NCBI RefSeq assembly: GCF_020026895.1
Contig: NZ_JAINZW010000003.1
Span: 248,001-312,000, forward strand
Direction: 5' to 3'
Source of the DNA: Novilysobacter selenitireducens
Lineage (GTDB): Bacteria > Pseudomonadota > Gammaproteobacteria > Xanthomonadales > Xanthomonadaceae
Length of the DNA stretch: 64,000 bases
Shown here: positions 27,554 through 39,419 of the stretch, piece after piece
How the letters are laid out: every line of letters starts with the position of its first letter
Numbering within the stretch: position 1 is the first letter of the stretch
Position numbers and translations under genes: made by a program
Notes under the pieces: model-generated
Seen by the model: only the letters and a program-made list of their open reading frames with translations
Told to the model about the DNA's origin: nothing
The model's database searches: none

Positions 27554-28051
27554 ATGGAACGTCCATCGCACGATCGATCGTCAAAACCCGCCATTGCGCG
27601 GCTCGCGCTCGCCGCTGCAATAACTGCGACCCTGCTGGCCGGCTGCGCGACCAATGCCGGCCTTCGTGACGAACAGCGCCTTGCGCTGTATCGCGAGCAC
27701 GCCGGTGCGCCGGTCAGCAGCTTCCAGTATTTCGGACGCCTCAATGGCTGGACGCCGCTGGGCGACCGCGCGCTGGCCGTGTGGACGCGGCCCAGCCAGG
27801 CCTACCTGCTGGAGTTGACTGACAGTTGCCAGGACCTGGAGTACGCCCATGCCATCACCGTGACCAACCAGTCCGGGCGGGTGCATGCACGCTTCGACGA
27901 CGTGCTGGTGCTGGGGTCCAACACCATGCGCATCCCCTGCCGGATCGAGCAGATCCGACCCGTGGATGGCGCCGCGCTCAAGCAGGCCGAGCGCGAGATG
28001 CGCCAGGAGGTTGACACCGTGGAGCGCGGTCAGGCGCCGGGCGGTACGTAG
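27554..28051 (+). CDS. DUF6491-like lipoprotein
   Basis: 165 residues from ATG 27554, preceded by AGGAGG. A lipobox ([12 protein letters not shown]) predicts lipid modification. The mature domain has [23 protein letters not shown] followed by [10 protein letters not shown] and [12 protein letters not shown], with two Cys likely paired, which fits the small family DUF6491 of Xanthomonadaceae and relatives. Function is unknown. Its 3' end overlaps the convergent yggX by 22 bases. Confidence 0.75.
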   Translation: MERPSHDRSSKPAIARLALAAAITATLLAGCATNAGLRDEQRLALYREHAGAPVSSFQYFGRLNGWTPLGDRALAVWTRPSQAYLLELTDSCQDLEYAHAITVTNQSGRVHARFDDVLVLGSNTMRIPCRIEQIRPVDGAALKQAEREMRQEVDTVERGQAPGGT

Positions 28052-28302
28052 CCGGCGGGCTGTTCGGCGTCGCCGCCGAACAGATACTTCTCCATCTGTT
28101 CGGCCAGGAACGTCCGGTGCTCCGGATTCATGGGCGAGAGGCGGTTCTCGTTGATCAGCATGGTCTGGTGCGCCAGCCACTTCGACCATGCGGCCTTGCC
28201 GATGTGTGCGAACACGCGCTGTCCGAGCGGGCCGGGCCACGGCACGAAGTCCAGGCCTTCGGTCTCGCGCTTCTCGTATTCGCAGTAGACGGTGCGGGGC
28301 AT
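28030..28302 (-). CDS. yggX: Fe(2+)-trafficking protein YggX
   Basis: 90 residues with the family signature: [19 protein letters not shown] (Cys7), [32 protein letters not shown]. YggX protects iron-sulfur clusters from oxidation and supports their repair. It lies directly downstream of mutY, itself an iron-sulfur enzyme; the mutY-yggX pairing is conserved in gammaproteobacteria. It has 23 bases between it and mutY and is probably in the same operon. Confidence 0.96.
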   Translation of the reverse strand: MPRTVYCEYEKRETEGLDFVPWPGPLGQRVFAHIGKAAWSKWLAHQTMLINENRLSPMNPEHRTFLAEQMEKYLFGGDAEQPAGYVPPGA

Positions 28303-28325
28303 GTGCAGGTCCTGTGGCTTGGGGG

Positions 28326-29393
28326 TCAGTTACGGGCGGTTTCGATGAGGCGTCGCACGGGGGCGGGAATGCCGAGGGTCGCCAGCTCGTCGTAGCGCAG
28401 CCAACGCAGTGCGTCATTGTCGCGCAGGCGTGGAGCGGGCTCGACCCCGCTCCAGCGCCGTGGGTGCAACTGCAGCCGGTAGTGGCTGAATGCGTGGTCT
28501 ATCGGGTCGAGCGCGGCGCCCTCGCTTCGCGCGGTTCCGATATGCGACGACCACCAGGCATCCGTGCCTTCGGCATCGTCGAGCTGGGGCAACGACCACA
28601 GCGAGGCCCACACGCCCGTGGGCGGGCGGCGCTGCAGCAGCACGCGGCCCTGCGCATCTTCCAGCCACAGCACCTGCGCGCTGCGTTGCGGCAGCACCTT
28701 TGCAGGCCGCGGCGTCGGCAGCTCGCCGGTGCGGCCTTCGATGCGCGCGACGCAGTCGGACTGCAGCGGGCACAGGACGCAAGCCGGCTTCGCGCGGGTA
28801 CAGATCGTCGCGCCCAGGTCCATCTGTGCCTGTGTGTAGTCGGGCATGCGCGCGGGTGCCAGCGACGGGTGCGCGACGTGCCGCTCGGCCAGCGTCCACA
28901 GTTGCTTCTCGATGGCCGGCTTGCCGGGCCAGCCTTCGACACCGTGGTACCGCGACAGCACCCGTTTGACGTTGCCGTCGAGGATCGCGCACCGCTCGCC
29001 CCACGCCTGCGACAGGATCGCCGCGGCGGTACTGCGGCCGATGCCGGGTAGCGCGGTGAGGGCATCGAGGTCGCGCGGCAGTTCGCCACCGTAGTCGTCC
29101 ACGCACCGGCGCGCGGCGGCATGCAGGTTGCGGGCGCGGGCGTAGTAGCCCAGCCCCGACCACAGCGCGAGCACGTCGTCGAGTGGCGCCGCCGCAAGCG
29201 CCGGCAGGTCGGGCAGGGCGGCGACGAAGCGCTCGAAATAGCCGGTCGCCGTCTTCACTTGCGTCTGCTGCAGCATGATTTCCGACAGCCACACGCGGTA
29301 CGGCGTGCGCGGATGTTGCCAGGGCAGGTCGTGGCGGCCGTGGCCGTCGAACCAGGCCAGCAGGCGCGGGGCGAAATCGTCGGCCCCGCTCAC
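28326..29393 (-). CDS. mutY: A/G-specific adenine DNA glycosylase MutY
   Basis: 355 residues. HhH-GPD core with catalytic Glu38 ([11 protein letters not shown]), Hh[10 protein letters not shown] and catalytic Asp139 (LDGNVKRV). The [4Fe-4S] loop is complete (C198, C205, C208, C214; spacing C-x6-C-x2-C-x5-C). A C-terminal NUDIX-like domain (about 225-350) recognises 8-oxoguanine. The enzyme removes A mispaired with 8-oxoG. Its start overlaps the AsmA-like stop by 4 bases and yggX follows, so the three form an operon. Confidence 0.97.
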   Translation of the reverse strand: MSGADDFAPRLLAWFDGHGRHDLPWQHPRTPYRVWLSEIMLQQTQVKTATGYFERFVAALPDLPALAAAPLDDVLALWSGLGYYARARNLHAAARRCVDDYGGELPRDLDALTALPGIGRSTAAAILSQAWGERCAILDGNVKRVLSRYHGVEGWPGKPAIEKQLWTLAERHVAHPSLAPARMPDYTQAQMDLGATICTRAKPACVLCPLQSDCVARIEGRTGELPTPRPAKVLPQRSAQVLWLEDAQGRVLLQRRPPTGVWASLWSLPQLDDAEGTDAWWSSHIGTARSEGAALDPIDHAFSHYRLQLHPRRWSGVEPAPRLRDNDALRWLRYDELATLGIPAPVRRLIETARN

Positions 29394-30664
29394 TGGATAT
29401 CGGCCGGCGAAGGCTCGTCCTCGAACTCGACCACCACGCCGTGCATCTGCGCACCGGCGATCTCGAGGCGTCGGGCTTCCAGGCGGCCGCGCAACGGCGG
29501 CAAGGGGGTGTCTGTATCGCGCACCTGCAGCCAGGCCAGCACCTCTGGCAGCCGGAAACCGCCATCGAACCGGGCACCGTCACGCTCCAGCTGCAGCCCG
29601 GTATCGCCCGACAGGTCGGGGGCTCCGCGGTAGCGCAGGGCAATCGGCAGGGGCGAGTCAGAGGACGCCAGCGGCTCGGGCAGCGCCGGCCACGTCGCGG
29701 GCCACCGCGCCAGCGTGCCCTCCAGTTGCAGGGCGAGCGCGTCATCCAGCGACAGGCGGCCGCCGGCGTCCAGCTCGGGAATCAGCGTGTGCCCGTCGAC
29801 TGCGACGCCCAACGGGTCCAACGTCAGTCGACCCTCCCGGTAGCGGAGCCGGCCGGCGATGCCGAGCGCGAAGGCCTCATCGACCTCTCCACCCACGTAT
29901 CGCGCGTCTGCCGCGTAGCGCAGGCCGTCCAGGCCAAGCCCGTCGTCGCCCTCGTGCAGCCGGCCGCTGGCGGTCGCGGCCATCGGCAGCCGCCAGGTGT
30001 CGGCCTGCACCTCGATGCCGCCTGATAGGCCGAGTCCGGCGCCGCGCGCCGGGCGCGTCAGCGCAGCCTGCAGCGTGAAAGGCACGGCCAGGCGCGCCGT
30101 CCGGTAGCGGCCCGATACCTTGCCGGCTACGGCGCGGTCCGGGTGGAAGGACGGAACGTCGATGTCGACGCCATCGATAGACCAGCTGCCACCCCCGATG
30201 CGCCCGTCGCTGACCGCCAGGCCGTCGGTCAACGTCGGCAGGCGAGGTGGCGCAGGCGGCCGCGTCGCCTGCCATGCCTGGTATGCGGACAGATCGAGCT
30301 GCGGCGCGTCCAGTTCGACCCGGCGCACCACCAGCTCGGCGCCGGCCGCGCGCAGCGTTGACCAGGGCAGCGACAGCAGGATGCGCTCGGCGCGCAGAAG
30401 CGGTGTTTCCGCGCCCGGCTGGCGTACCACGACGTCGCGCAGCACCAGAGTCGGTTCGTTGCGCAGGCGGTACTCGCTGGCACCCGCGGCGGTGATCTCC
30501 AGCCCCAGCGCGGCTTCCACGCGCGACAGCACCACGGTCGACACGCGCGCCGGCCGGGTGGCCCAGTAGGAAAACGCGAGCAGCAGCGCCACTGCGGCCA
30601 GGGCCCAGGGCCAACGGCGGCGACGCGCGGTAGCGGGGTCGGTCGAGGCGGGGGCGTCGCTCAT
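29390..30664 (-). CDS. AsmA-like membrane-anchored protein
   Basis: 424 residues from ATG 30664. One N-terminal helix (RWPWALAAVALLLAFSYWAT) is followed by a long periplasmic region of repeated beta-strands (LLLSLPWSTL, VELDAPQLDLSAY, ADARYVGGEVDEAFALGIAG), typical of AsmA/DUF748-like lipid-transfer or outer-membrane assembly proteins. It starts just upstream of mutY with an ATGA overlap, an arrangement often seen in Xanthomonadaceae. The family assignment rests on architecture and context; a specific function is not claimed. Confidence 0.72.
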   Translation of the reverse strand: MSDAPASTDPATARRRRWPWALAAVALLLAFSYWATRPARVSTVVLSRVEAALGLEITAAGASEYRLRNEPTLVLRDVVVRQPGAETPLLRAERILLSLPWSTLRAAGAELVVRRVELDAPQLDLSAYQAWQATRPPAPPRLPTLTDGLAVSDGRIGGGSWSIDGVDIDVPSFHPDRAVAGKVSGRYRTARLAVPFTLQAALTRPARGAGLGLSGGIEVQADTWRLPMAATASGRLHEGDDGLGLDGLRYAADARYVGGEVDEAFALGIAGRLRYREGRLTLDPLGVAVDGHTLIPELDAGGRLSLDDALALQLEGTLARWPATWPALPEPLASSDSPLPIALRYRGAPDLSGDTGLQLERDGARFDGGFRLPEVLAWLQVRDTDTPLPPLRGRLEARRLEIAGAQMHGVVVEFEDEPSPADIQ

Positions 30665-30686
30665 CAAGGGTGGCGAAGCCGGGTGG

Positions 30687-31943
30687 TCAGCGGCCGAGCG
30701 CGTCGGGCAGCAGGGCGTCCACGAATGCCTGCGCGTCGAACACGCGCAGGTCCTCGGGTCGCTCGCCGATGCCGGCGAACCGGATCGGGATGCCGAACTC
30801 GCGGGCCAGCGCGAACACCACGCCACCCTTGGCGGTGCCGTCCAGCTTGGTCACCACCAGCCCGGTCACGCCGACCGCGGCATGGAATTGCCGCAACTGG
30901 CTGAGGGCGTTCTGGCCGGTCGTGCCGTCGATGACCATCAGCACCTCGTGCGGCGCGGACGCGTCGAGCTTCTGGATCACGCGCTTGATCTTGCCCAGCT
31001 CGGCCATCAGCCCCTGCTGGGTGTGCAGGCGGCCGGCGGTGTCGGCAATCAGCACCTGGGTGCCGCGGGCCTTGGCCGCCTGCAGCGCATCGAACGCCAC
31101 CGAAGCCGCATCCGCGTTCTGCCCCTGTGCCACGACCGGGACGCCGTTGCGCTCGCCCCAGGCCTGCAGCTGCGCGACCGCGGCGGCGCGGAAGGTGTCG
31201 CCGGCGGCCAGCATCAGCGGCCGGCCCTCGTCCTTGAAGCGGCGCGCCAGCTTGCCGATGGTGGTGGTCTTGCCGACGCCGTTGACGCCCACCGTCAGCA
31301 GCACGAAGGGCTTGGCGGCCTCGTCGATCACCAGCGGGCGCGCCACTGGCGCGAGCAATGCGACAAGGTCCGCACGCAGCGCATCGAGCAGCGCGCCGGC
31401 GTCGGCGAACTCGCGCGCCTTCATGCGCTTGCGCAGGTCCTCGACCAGCTCTGTGGTGGCCGACACGCCAACGTCGGCGGTGATCAGCGCGGTCTCGATC
31501 TCATCGAGCAGGTCGTCGTCCAGCCGCGGATTACGCGAGAACAGACCGCCAAAGCTGCGCGCAAAGGCGCTGCCGCGCAGCTTGTCGCGCCAGCCGGCCT
31601 TGCCGGGTGCGGCAGGCGCGGGTTCGGTGGGTACGGGTTCGACTGCGGGTTCGGCGGTCGCCGGACGCTCGGCCACAGGCTCCGGCGCGCCGTCTTCCAT
31701 GGCCGCAGCGATGACTTCCGCAGGGACGGGCACGGGTTCGGCGGGGCGGGGTGCGGATGCGTCCTGCAATGCAGATGGGGTTGCGGCAGGCGCCGCCGCC
31801 GGCTCATCGGCATCGGCCGACGGCGCCGCTTCAGGCGGCGCCTCGCGTCGAGACTCCGGGAACGCGGCCGCGAGTTCCTCGATGTTGTACTTGCGCTCGG
31901 AAGCGGGCGTTTCGGGCTTCTTGCGGCGGAAAAAACTGACCAT
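30687..31943 (-). CDS. ftsY: Signal recognition particle receptor FtsY
   Basis: 418 residues. An acidic, Ala/Pro/Glu-rich A domain (about 20-120) targets the membrane and precedes the NG GTPase: N domain LDEIETALITADVGV, G1 GVNGVGKTTT, DTFRAAAVAQL, G3 DTAGR, G4 TKLDGTAKGG and the closing GIGERPEDL. It docks SRP-ribosome complexes at SecYEG. ATG 31943 is chosen (MVSFFRRKK); an upstream in-frame start adds residues without support. The gene is divergent from rsmD, a common arrangement in gammaproteobacteria where ftsY and rsmD are neighbours. Confidence 0.97.
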   Translation of the reverse strand: MVSFFRRKKPETPASERKYNIEELAAAFPESRREAPPEAAPSADADEPAAAPAATPSALQDASAPRPAEPVPVPAEVIAAAMEDGAPEPVAERPATAEPAVEPVPTEPAPAAPGKAGWRDKLRGSAFARSFGGLFSRNPRLDDDLLDEIETALITADVGVSATTELVEDLRKRMKAREFADAGALLDALRADLVALLAPVARPLVIDEAAKPFVLLTVGVNGVGKTTTIGKLARRFKDEGRPLMLAAGDTFRAAAVAQLQAWGERNGVPVVAQGQNADAASVAFDALQAAKARGTQVLIADTAGRLHTQQGLMAELGKIKRVIQKLDASAPHEVLMVIDGTTGQNALSQLRQFHAAVGVTGLVVTKLDGTAKGGVVFALAREFGIPIRFAGIGERPEDLRVFDAQAFVDALLPDALGR

Positions 31944-32009
31944 CGAGCGGGGCTGTCTGCGGATGCGCGAGAATGCCCACATGCTAGCACCCGCCCCCCG
32001 CCAAGCCCG

Positions 32010-33228
<1,219 letters not shown>

Positions 33229-33283
33229 ACGTCCATCCACGCACCACGAACCACCACGTTCCACAAACCAAACGGGGATCCCG

Positions 33284-33778
33284 ATGAACACCACCACCCG
33301 CATGCTGCTGGTCGCCTGCCTGTCGCTGCCGATGCTGGCCGCCTGTAACCAGGAAGCCGACGAAACCGCCGTGGTCGAGCAGGCGCCGCTCACCGTGCCG
33401 GCCGACAACAACGACGACGCCTGGGGCACCTATCTGACCGAGGTCGTCCGCCGCAACATGGACGACGTCGTCTCCAGCCCGTACCTGTACTACCTGCCGG
33501 CCGAAGATGCCGCCGACTTCCAGGGCTTCTACGACCGCCAGCTGGAAAAGGCCCAGGGCGACATCGCCCGCGGCGTGACCGAGGGCAACATGCTGGCCTA
33601 CGGCTCGCCGGCCTCGGCGAAGATGGCCGACATGATCGTGTCGGCGTTCGAAGGCGCCGACCCGGGCTCGATGAAGGGCGTCAAGGTGCTCTTCATCGGC
33701 AATGCCGCCGACAGCGCACGCGTCGAAGCCGCCGTCGCCCCGACCGGCGTCAACTACAAGTTCGTCGAAGCCAAGTGA
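33284..33778 (+). CDS. Hypothetical lipoprotein, 164 aa
   Basis: A lipobox (SLPMLAAC) closes an N-terminal signal segment (Cys near residue 21). The mature part is acidic, with an amphipathic helical region (TYLTEVVRRNMDDVV) and a C-terminal strand-helix with VLFIGNAADSARVEAAV. No named family was recognised; similar lipoproteins commonly follow coaD in Xanthomonadaceae. GGGGATCCCG precedes the ATG as ribosome site. The gene ends just before the 75-bp repeat array. Confidence 0.7.
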   Translation: MNTTTRMLLVACLSLPMLAACNQEADETAVVEQAPLTVPADNNDDAWGTYLTEVVRRNMDDVVSSPYLYYLPAEDAADFQGFYDRQLEKAQGDIARGVTEGNMLAYGSPASAKMADMIVSAFEGADPGSMKGVKVLFIGNAADSARVEAAVAPTGVNYKFVEAK

Positions 33779-33789
33779 CGCACCGGCGC

Positions 33790-34045
33790 ATGGCCGCTTA
33801 GCGGCCATGCCTTTGCCGGTGCGTCATCCCTGCGAAAGCAGGGATCCATGGATCCGACGCCCGCGTGGCCGCGAAGCGGCCACGCCTTTGCCAAGTCGTC
33901 ATCCCTGCGAAAGCAGGGATCCATGGACACGACGCCCGCATGGCCGCCTAGCGGCCACGCCTTTGCCAAGGCGTCGTCCCTGCGAGGGCAGGGATTCAGT
34001 TGAAACACGGACATGGCCGCAAATGCGGCCATGTCCTTCTTGCGC
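33790..34045. repeat. Three tandem 75-bp repeats plus a partial fourth
   Basis: Units begin at 33790, 33865 and 33940 (period 75), with a diverged partial copy from 34013. Each unit has two hairpins: one of the form TGGCCGC..GCGGCCA and ATCCCTGC-GAAA-GCAGGGAT, the latter a GNRA-capped stem known from dispersed REP-like elements. The third unit is degenerate in its second hairpin (GAGG loop). The array fills most of the gap between the lipoprotein gene and yfhL. There are no spacers, so it is not a CRISPR array. Confidence 0.85.
34011..34041 (+). terminator. Terminator-like hairpin closing the repeat array
   Basis: A perfect 10-bp stem (ACATGGCCGC/GCGGCCATGT, loop AAAT) is followed by CCTTCTT, the only array hairpin with a T-rich tail. 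Confidence 0.6.
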
Positions 34046-34164
34046 ATTGGAACCGTAGCCGTTGGGCGATCCAGCCGGAATCCAAATTCCGCATCGGGCC
34101 GACGTCCCGTACCGTTCCATCCGCGCTGCTTGATCGCCGCCCGCGCCCCTCCTACCGTGTCCCC

Positions 34165-34416
34165 ATGTCGCTGAAGATCAACGAGCTGTGCGTCAACTGC
34201 GACGTCTGCGAGCCGGCCTGCCCCAACCAGGCCATCTCGCAGGGCGAGGTGATCTATGTGATCGACCCGGCGCGGTGCACCGAGTGCGTCGGCCACTACG
34301 ACGAACCCCAATGCGTCGTCGTGTGTCCGGTCGAGTGCATCGACCCCGACCCCGAGCACCCGGAGGACCAGGGCCAGTTGCTGGCCAAGCTGGCACGGCT
34401 GCAGGCGGCATCCTGA
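34165..34416 (+). CDS. yfhL: YfhL-family 2[4Fe-4S] ferredoxin
   Basis: 83 residues. The first cluster motif is CVNCDVCEPAC, and the second set is C-TEC-VGHYDEPQ-C-VVVCPVEC; the insertion between them is diagnostic of the YfhL/Alvin ferredoxin family. These small low-potential electron carriers serve poorly defined partners. The gene follows the repeat array and precedes ggt by 54 bases. Confidence 0.94.
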   Translation: MSLKINELCVNCDVCEPACPNQAISQGEVIYVIDPARCTECVGHYDEPQCVVVCPVECIDPDPEHPEDQGQLLAKLARLQAAS

Positions 34417-34470
34417 TCGACACCACTGAACTGTCGGCCCATCGACGGGCCTTGCACGGAGACTTGCTGC

Positions 34471-36231
34471 ATGCGTGAAGCATTGCGAACCCTCGCGCTG
34501 GCCACCGTGCTGTTCATCGGTGCCCCGACGCTGCATGCAGAAGAAGTGCAGCGGACTGCAGAGGCGCGCCAGGCACCTGTCGCCGACACACCGCCGGGCA
34601 CCGCCATCGCCAGCGCCCACTCGCTGGCGACGCAGGCAGGGTTCGACGCCATCGACGCAGGCGGCAATGCCTTCGATGCGGCCGTGGCGGTTTCGGCCGC
34701 ACTGGCGGTGGTTGAGCCCATCAGCTCGGGCCTGGGCGGCGGCGGCTTCTTCCTGCTGCACGACGCGGACACCGGCCGCGATGTCTTCATCGATGCCCGC
34801 GAGACCGCGCCCGCCGCCAGCGCGGGAGAGGGCGTGTACCTGGACGCGGACGGGAAACTCGACCGCGACCGCGCCACCAACGGGCCGTGGGCCGCGGGCA
34901 TTCCGGGCCTGCCGGCTGCGCTGGTGCACGTCGCGCAGGAATACGGACGCCTGCCGCTGCAACGCACCCTGGCTCCGGCCATCCGCCTGGCGCGCGAGGG
35001 CTTTCCCGTCTACGAGCGGCTGGAACGTGGCTACCGGGCGCGCGCCGAGGTCATGGAGCGCTACGACGGGACCCGCGCGGTATATCTTGCCGACGGCGAC
35101 CCGCCGGAGGTCGGCGAGACCCTGAAGCAGCCCGAGCTGGCGCGCACGCTGGAATCGATCGCCCGCGACGGCTTCGACGGCTTCTATCGCGGCGACATCG
35201 CGCAGCGCCTGCTGGCCGGCGTCGAAGCCGAAGGCGGGCGCTGGACGGCCGAGGAGCTGGCCGGCTACCGCGTGCGCGAGCGCGAGCCGCTGCGTTTCGA
35301 CTACAACGGCTGGCAGGTCGTCACCGCGCCGCCGCCGTCGTCGGGCGGCGTCGCACTGGCGCAGATGCTGCAGATCCTCTCGGCGTGGGACCTGGAGGCG
35401 CTGCCCGAAGCGCAGCGCGTCCACCTCACGGTCGAGGCCATGCGCCGCGCCTACCGTGACCGCACCTTCTACCTGGGCGACCCGGATTTCGTCGACATGC
35501 CGCTCGCGCTGTTGACCGACCCGGACTACGCCGCAGGCCTTCGCGCGACCATCCATCCCGACAAGGCCACGCCGAGCGACCTGCTGTCGGGCCAGCCCAC
35601 GCCGCTGGAGGACGAGGAAACCACGCATTTCTCCATCATCGACGCCGAGGGCAACCGGGTCGCGGTCACGCAGACGGTGAACCTGTTGTTCGGCTCGGGC
35701 CTGGTGCCGCCGGGCACGGGCGTGCTGCTCAACAACGAGATGGACGATTTCGCCCTCAAGCCGGGCACGCCCAACGCATTCGGGGTGATGGGGTTCGATG
35801 CCAACGCAGTGGAGCCGGGCAAACGCATGCTCAGTTCGATGACGCCCAGCTTCATGGTGTCGGACGAACAGGTCGCCGTGCTCGGTACGCCGGGCGGCAG
35901 CCGGATCATCACCATGGTGCTGCTGGGCATGCTCGGTTACGCGGACGGCCTGGACGCGGCGAATGTGGCGGCACTGCCGCGCTACCACCACCAGTGGATG
36001 CCCGACGAGGTCTCCGCTGAAACCGGCGCACTGTCGCTGGATGTGGCCACGGCGCTGGAGGCCATGGGCCACAGCGTCAAGCGGCCGCCGGACGAGGTTA
36101 CCGGCGGTGCGTCCAGCCACACCTGGGGCAACCTGCAGACGGTGTCGTGGGATCGCGTCGAAAATACGCTCGAGGCCGCCAGCGACCCGCGCAATCCGGT
36201 GGGCGAGGCTGCCGTGCGCCGCGCGGAGTAG
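34471..36231 (+). CDS. ggt: Gamma-glutamyltransferase
   Basis: 586 residues with a Sec signal peptide ([20 protein letters not shown]). The precursor self-cleaves before the catalytic Thr384 in TTHFS, giving large and small subunits. [13 protein letters not shown] near the N-terminus and the [10 protein letters not shown] loop in the small subunit are conserved. It hydrolyses or transfers the gamma-glutamyl group of glutathione in the periplasm, recovering Cys and Glu. ATG 34471 is chosen for the signal peptide. Confidence 0.96.
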   Translation: MREALRTLALATVLFIGAPTLHAEEVQRTAEARQAPVADTPPGTAIASAHSLATQAGFDAIDAGGNAFDAAVAVSAALAVVEPISSGLGGGGFFLLHDADTGRDVFIDARETAPAASAGEGVYLDADGKLDRDRATNGPWAAGIPGLPAALVHVAQEYGRLPLQRTLAPAIRLAREGFPVYERLERGYRARAEVMERYDGTRAVYLADGDPPEVGETLKQPELARTLESIARDGFDGFYRGDIAQRLLAGVEAEGGRWTAEELAGYRVREREPLRFDYNGWQVVTAPPPSSGGVALAQMLQILSAWDLEALPEAQRVHLTVEAMRRAYRDRTFYLGDPDFVDMPLALLTDPDYAAGLRATIHPDKATPSDLLSGQPTPLEDEETTHFSIIDAEGNRVAVTQTVNLLFGSGLVPPGTGVLLNNEMDDFALKPGTPNAFGVMGFDANAVEPGKRMLSSMTPSFMVSDEQVAVLGTPGGSRIITMVLLGMLGYADGLDAANVAALPRYHHQWMPDEVSAETGALSLDVATALEAMGHSVKRPPDEVTGGASSHTWGNLQTVSWDRVENTLEAASDPRNPVGEAAVRRAE

Positions 36232-36350
36232 AGTCGGTACCGGTCTGGTGCGAAGCGGCCGCTTCGCGTCAACGACGCGCTAATGCAGTCCGCAGTACCG
36301 TATTGCCCCCAGCCAACCGATCAAACCGATCGATATCTCAGGAGCCGGCC

Positions 36351-37237
<887 letters not shown>

Positions 37238-37241
<4 letters not shown>

Positions 37242-38023
37242 GGTTCCGGCGCGCCTGGCGCGCGGCCGTGGTGGCGTGGGCATGCGGCATGGCCGCGTGC
37301 ATGGCCGTGGCCACGGCTGCGCCCGCGCCACGCCCCGCGGTGCCGGTGCCGGAGGATGCCATCCCCAGTCCGGGGGCCGTCCTGGTCGACCCCGACTTCG
37401 GCGTGTCCACGCGCGAATTCGGCCTGGACCGTCAGGTGCAGATGTATCAGTGGCGTCGCAGCGGCGACCAGCTCGAGCGCGTGTGGAGCGCGGGCCGTAT
37501 CGAGTCGGCCGATTTCGGTGCCGACTACCAGAACCCGCCGCTGCCCATCGACAGCCAGCGCTGGTGGGCGCGCGATGCAACGCTCGGTGGGCATCCCATC
37601 GATGAAACCGTATTGCAGGCGCTGGGCGAGTGGCGTCCGTTCCGACCGGCCTTCAGCGACCTGCCGCTCAACATGGCGGCGACCTTCCAGCCCGAAGGCG
37701 ATGGGCTGGGCAGTGCGGAGAACCCACTGGCACCCGCCGTCGGCGACCTGCGCATCACCTGGCGCGAGCTGCACCTGCCGCCGCTGGCGGGCCGGTTGGA
37801 GCTGCGCGATGGCCGTTGGCAACTGTCGCCACGGACCGCCGCGGCAGCGCTCAATGCCGCGCCATTGCCACCGGTGGTGGACGAAAGGCCGGCCGTACTC
37901 GAGACCGCGGCGGATGTCGTGGCGCCACCCGCAGGCACAGGCAACCGCTGGTGGTGGGCGCTGGGCATCGTGGCGGCGGCCGCCGCACTGGCCGTCGGCG
38001 CGGCGGTGCGACGTCGCGGCTGA
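37238..38023 (+). CDS. TMEM43-like membrane protein
   Basis: 261 residues. An N-terminal hydrophobic signal/anchor ([20 protein letters not shown]) and a C-terminal helix ([20 protein letters not shown]) followed by RRRG bracket a soluble region. That region has [28 protein letters not shown]-type motifs, reminiscent of the bacterial and animal TMEM43 family (VEMYQW..., ..W.., NP). Function is unknown; eukaryotic TMEM43 acts at the nuclear envelope. Assignment is by motif memory only. It starts inside the stop of the MBL gene. Confidence 0.65.
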
Positions 38024-38071
38024 CAGGTGGCGCTAGCGCGGCCGCAACGGCCGCCGTGCAATGCGTCGGGG

Positions 38072-38704
38072 TCAGCCGTGCCTAGTCCCGAAGATCTTGT
38101 CGCCCGCATCGCCCAGGCCGGGCAGGATGTATCCCACTTCGTTGAGCCGTTCGTCGATGGACGCGGTGTAGACCTCCACGTCCGGATGCCGGGCTTCCAG
38201 TGCTCGCAGCCCCTCGGGCGCGGCCACCAGGAACAGCCCCTTGATGCGCGTGCAGCCAGCCGCCTTCAGCAGGTCGACCGTCGCCACTAGGCTGCCGCCG
38301 GTGGCCAGCATCGGGTCGAGGATGATCGCGGTGCGCTCGTCCATCCGGCCGGTGAGCTTCTCGTAGTAGCCGATGGGCTGCAGTGTCCGTTCGTCGCGCT
38401 GCAGGCCGACCACGCCGACCTTCGCCGCCGGGATCAGCTCCAGCACGCCGGGCAGCATGCCCAGCCCCGCGCGCAGGATCGGCACCAGCGTGACCTTCGC
38501 GCCCTTGATGCGGCGGGTTTCGACCGGCCCGGCCCAGCCCTCCACCGTCACCGGCTCGGTCTCCATGTCGGCCGTCGCCTCGTAGGTGAGCAGCATCGCC
38601 ACCTCCGATGCCAGCTCGCGGAAACTCTTGGTGCTGTTGTCGGCGCGGCGCATCAGGCCGAGCTTGTGCTGGACAAGCGGGTGTAGGACTTCTCTGACTT
38701 TCAT
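38072..38704 (-). CDS. upp: Uracil phosphoribosyltransferase
   Basis: 210 residues from ATG 38704. The family features are [22 protein letters not shown] at the start, the phosphate loop [10 protein letters not shown], the PRPP motif [11 protein letters not shown], and the uracil-binding C-terminus [16 protein letters not shown]. It makes UMP from uracil and PRPP in pyrimidine salvage. It faces away from virB7, and its start region (38705-38861) is shared with the secretion cluster. Confidence 0.97.
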   Translation of the reverse strand: MKVREVLHPLVQHKLGLMRRADNSTKSFRELASEVAMLLTYEATADMETEPVTVEGWAGPVETRRIKGAKVTLVPILRAGLGMLPGVLELIPAAKVGVVGLQRDERTLQPIGYYEKLTGRMDERTAIILDPMLATGGSLVATVDLLKAAGCTRIKGLFLVAAPEGLRALEARHPDVEVYTASIDERLNEVGYILPGLGDAGDKIFGTRHG

Positions 38705-38861
38705 GTAGGGATTCCGGAATGGGGCAGGTAGGGCACGGCGTGAAAACCAGCGCCCCATTGTGTCGCAAGGTTGTGGCGGCTTTCACGCCCGGTTGACCGG
38801 GATCAAGGGTGTCCGTAGCGTGCGCGCCCTTGCAAACCCGTCACCAAGGAAAGGTGAACCG

Positions 38862-39323
38862 ATGAACCGCGCAAGGATGCCGCGCGTCCTCCTCTTCGTG
38901 CCTCTGTCTGCCGCGATCGCGTTTGCAGGCTGTGCTGCGCGTTCGGCGCCGGACTTCAAGGGGACGTGGCAACCGGTCAACCGGTATGCCGCGCAGACGC
39001 AGGCCATTCCCCTGCGCAGCCAATACCGGTTCCAGCCCTCGCCCATGGACGGGACGCTCAGGCGCATGCTGTCGCGCTGGGCACGCGATGCCGGCGTGGG
39101 CCTGTCGTACCAACACCATTCGGACTTCACCCTCCACCGCCCCGTGGAAGCGCTGTCGACCACCGACCTGGGCGATGCGGCTACGCAGCTGAGCCAGCTG
39201 TACGCCGGCCAGGGAATCGTCGTGGCAGTCGAGGAAGGCGGTCTGGTCGTGCGCTACAGCGCCCAGCCACGGACCGTTCCGCAGGGCTCGGAAGGCAATG
39301 CACCCGGCGTGGCATCGCCTTGA
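38862..39323 (+). CDS. virB7: X-T4SS VirB7-like outer-membrane lipoprotein with N0 domain
   Basis: 153 residues. A lipobox (FAGC, Cys24) follows a Sec signal; GGAAAGG precedes the ATG. The mature protein has a linker and then a C-terminal domain (about 70-145: DGTLRRMLSRWARDAGVGLSY..., VEALSTTDLGDAATQL, GGLVVRYSAQP) with the N0/secretin-like TonB-short-domain pattern. Classical Agrobacterium VirB7 is only about 50 residues, while the Xanthomonas X-T4SS form carries this extra N0 domain. It should sit in the outer-membrane core complex with VirB9 and VirB10. It opens the cluster and is divergent from upp. Confidence 0.82.
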   Translation: MNRARMPRVLLFVPLSAAIAFAGCAARSAPDFKGTWQPVNRYAAQTQAIPLRSQYRFQPSPMDGTLRRMLSRWARDAGVGLSYQHHSDFTLHRPVEALSTTDLGDAATQLSQLYAGQGIVVAVEEGGLVVRYSAQPRTVPQGSEGNAPGVASP

Positions 39324-39419
39324 TGGCGGGGTTGGCCACGCACCGGCCCACATCGGTGTCATTCATCGCTTTTACCACTAGGAACGGCCCGTGTTTGCGG
39401 GCAGCAACGGATTGCACGC

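Noticed and set aside
33790-34045. CRISPR-like array
   Set aside because: Units are contiguous with no unique spacers, and no cas genes are present.
38705-38861. Integrase, transposase or direct repeats marking T4SS insertion
   Set aside because: Checked both ends of the cluster (also 49876-49990) and saw no att-like repeat, tRNA end or mobility gene.
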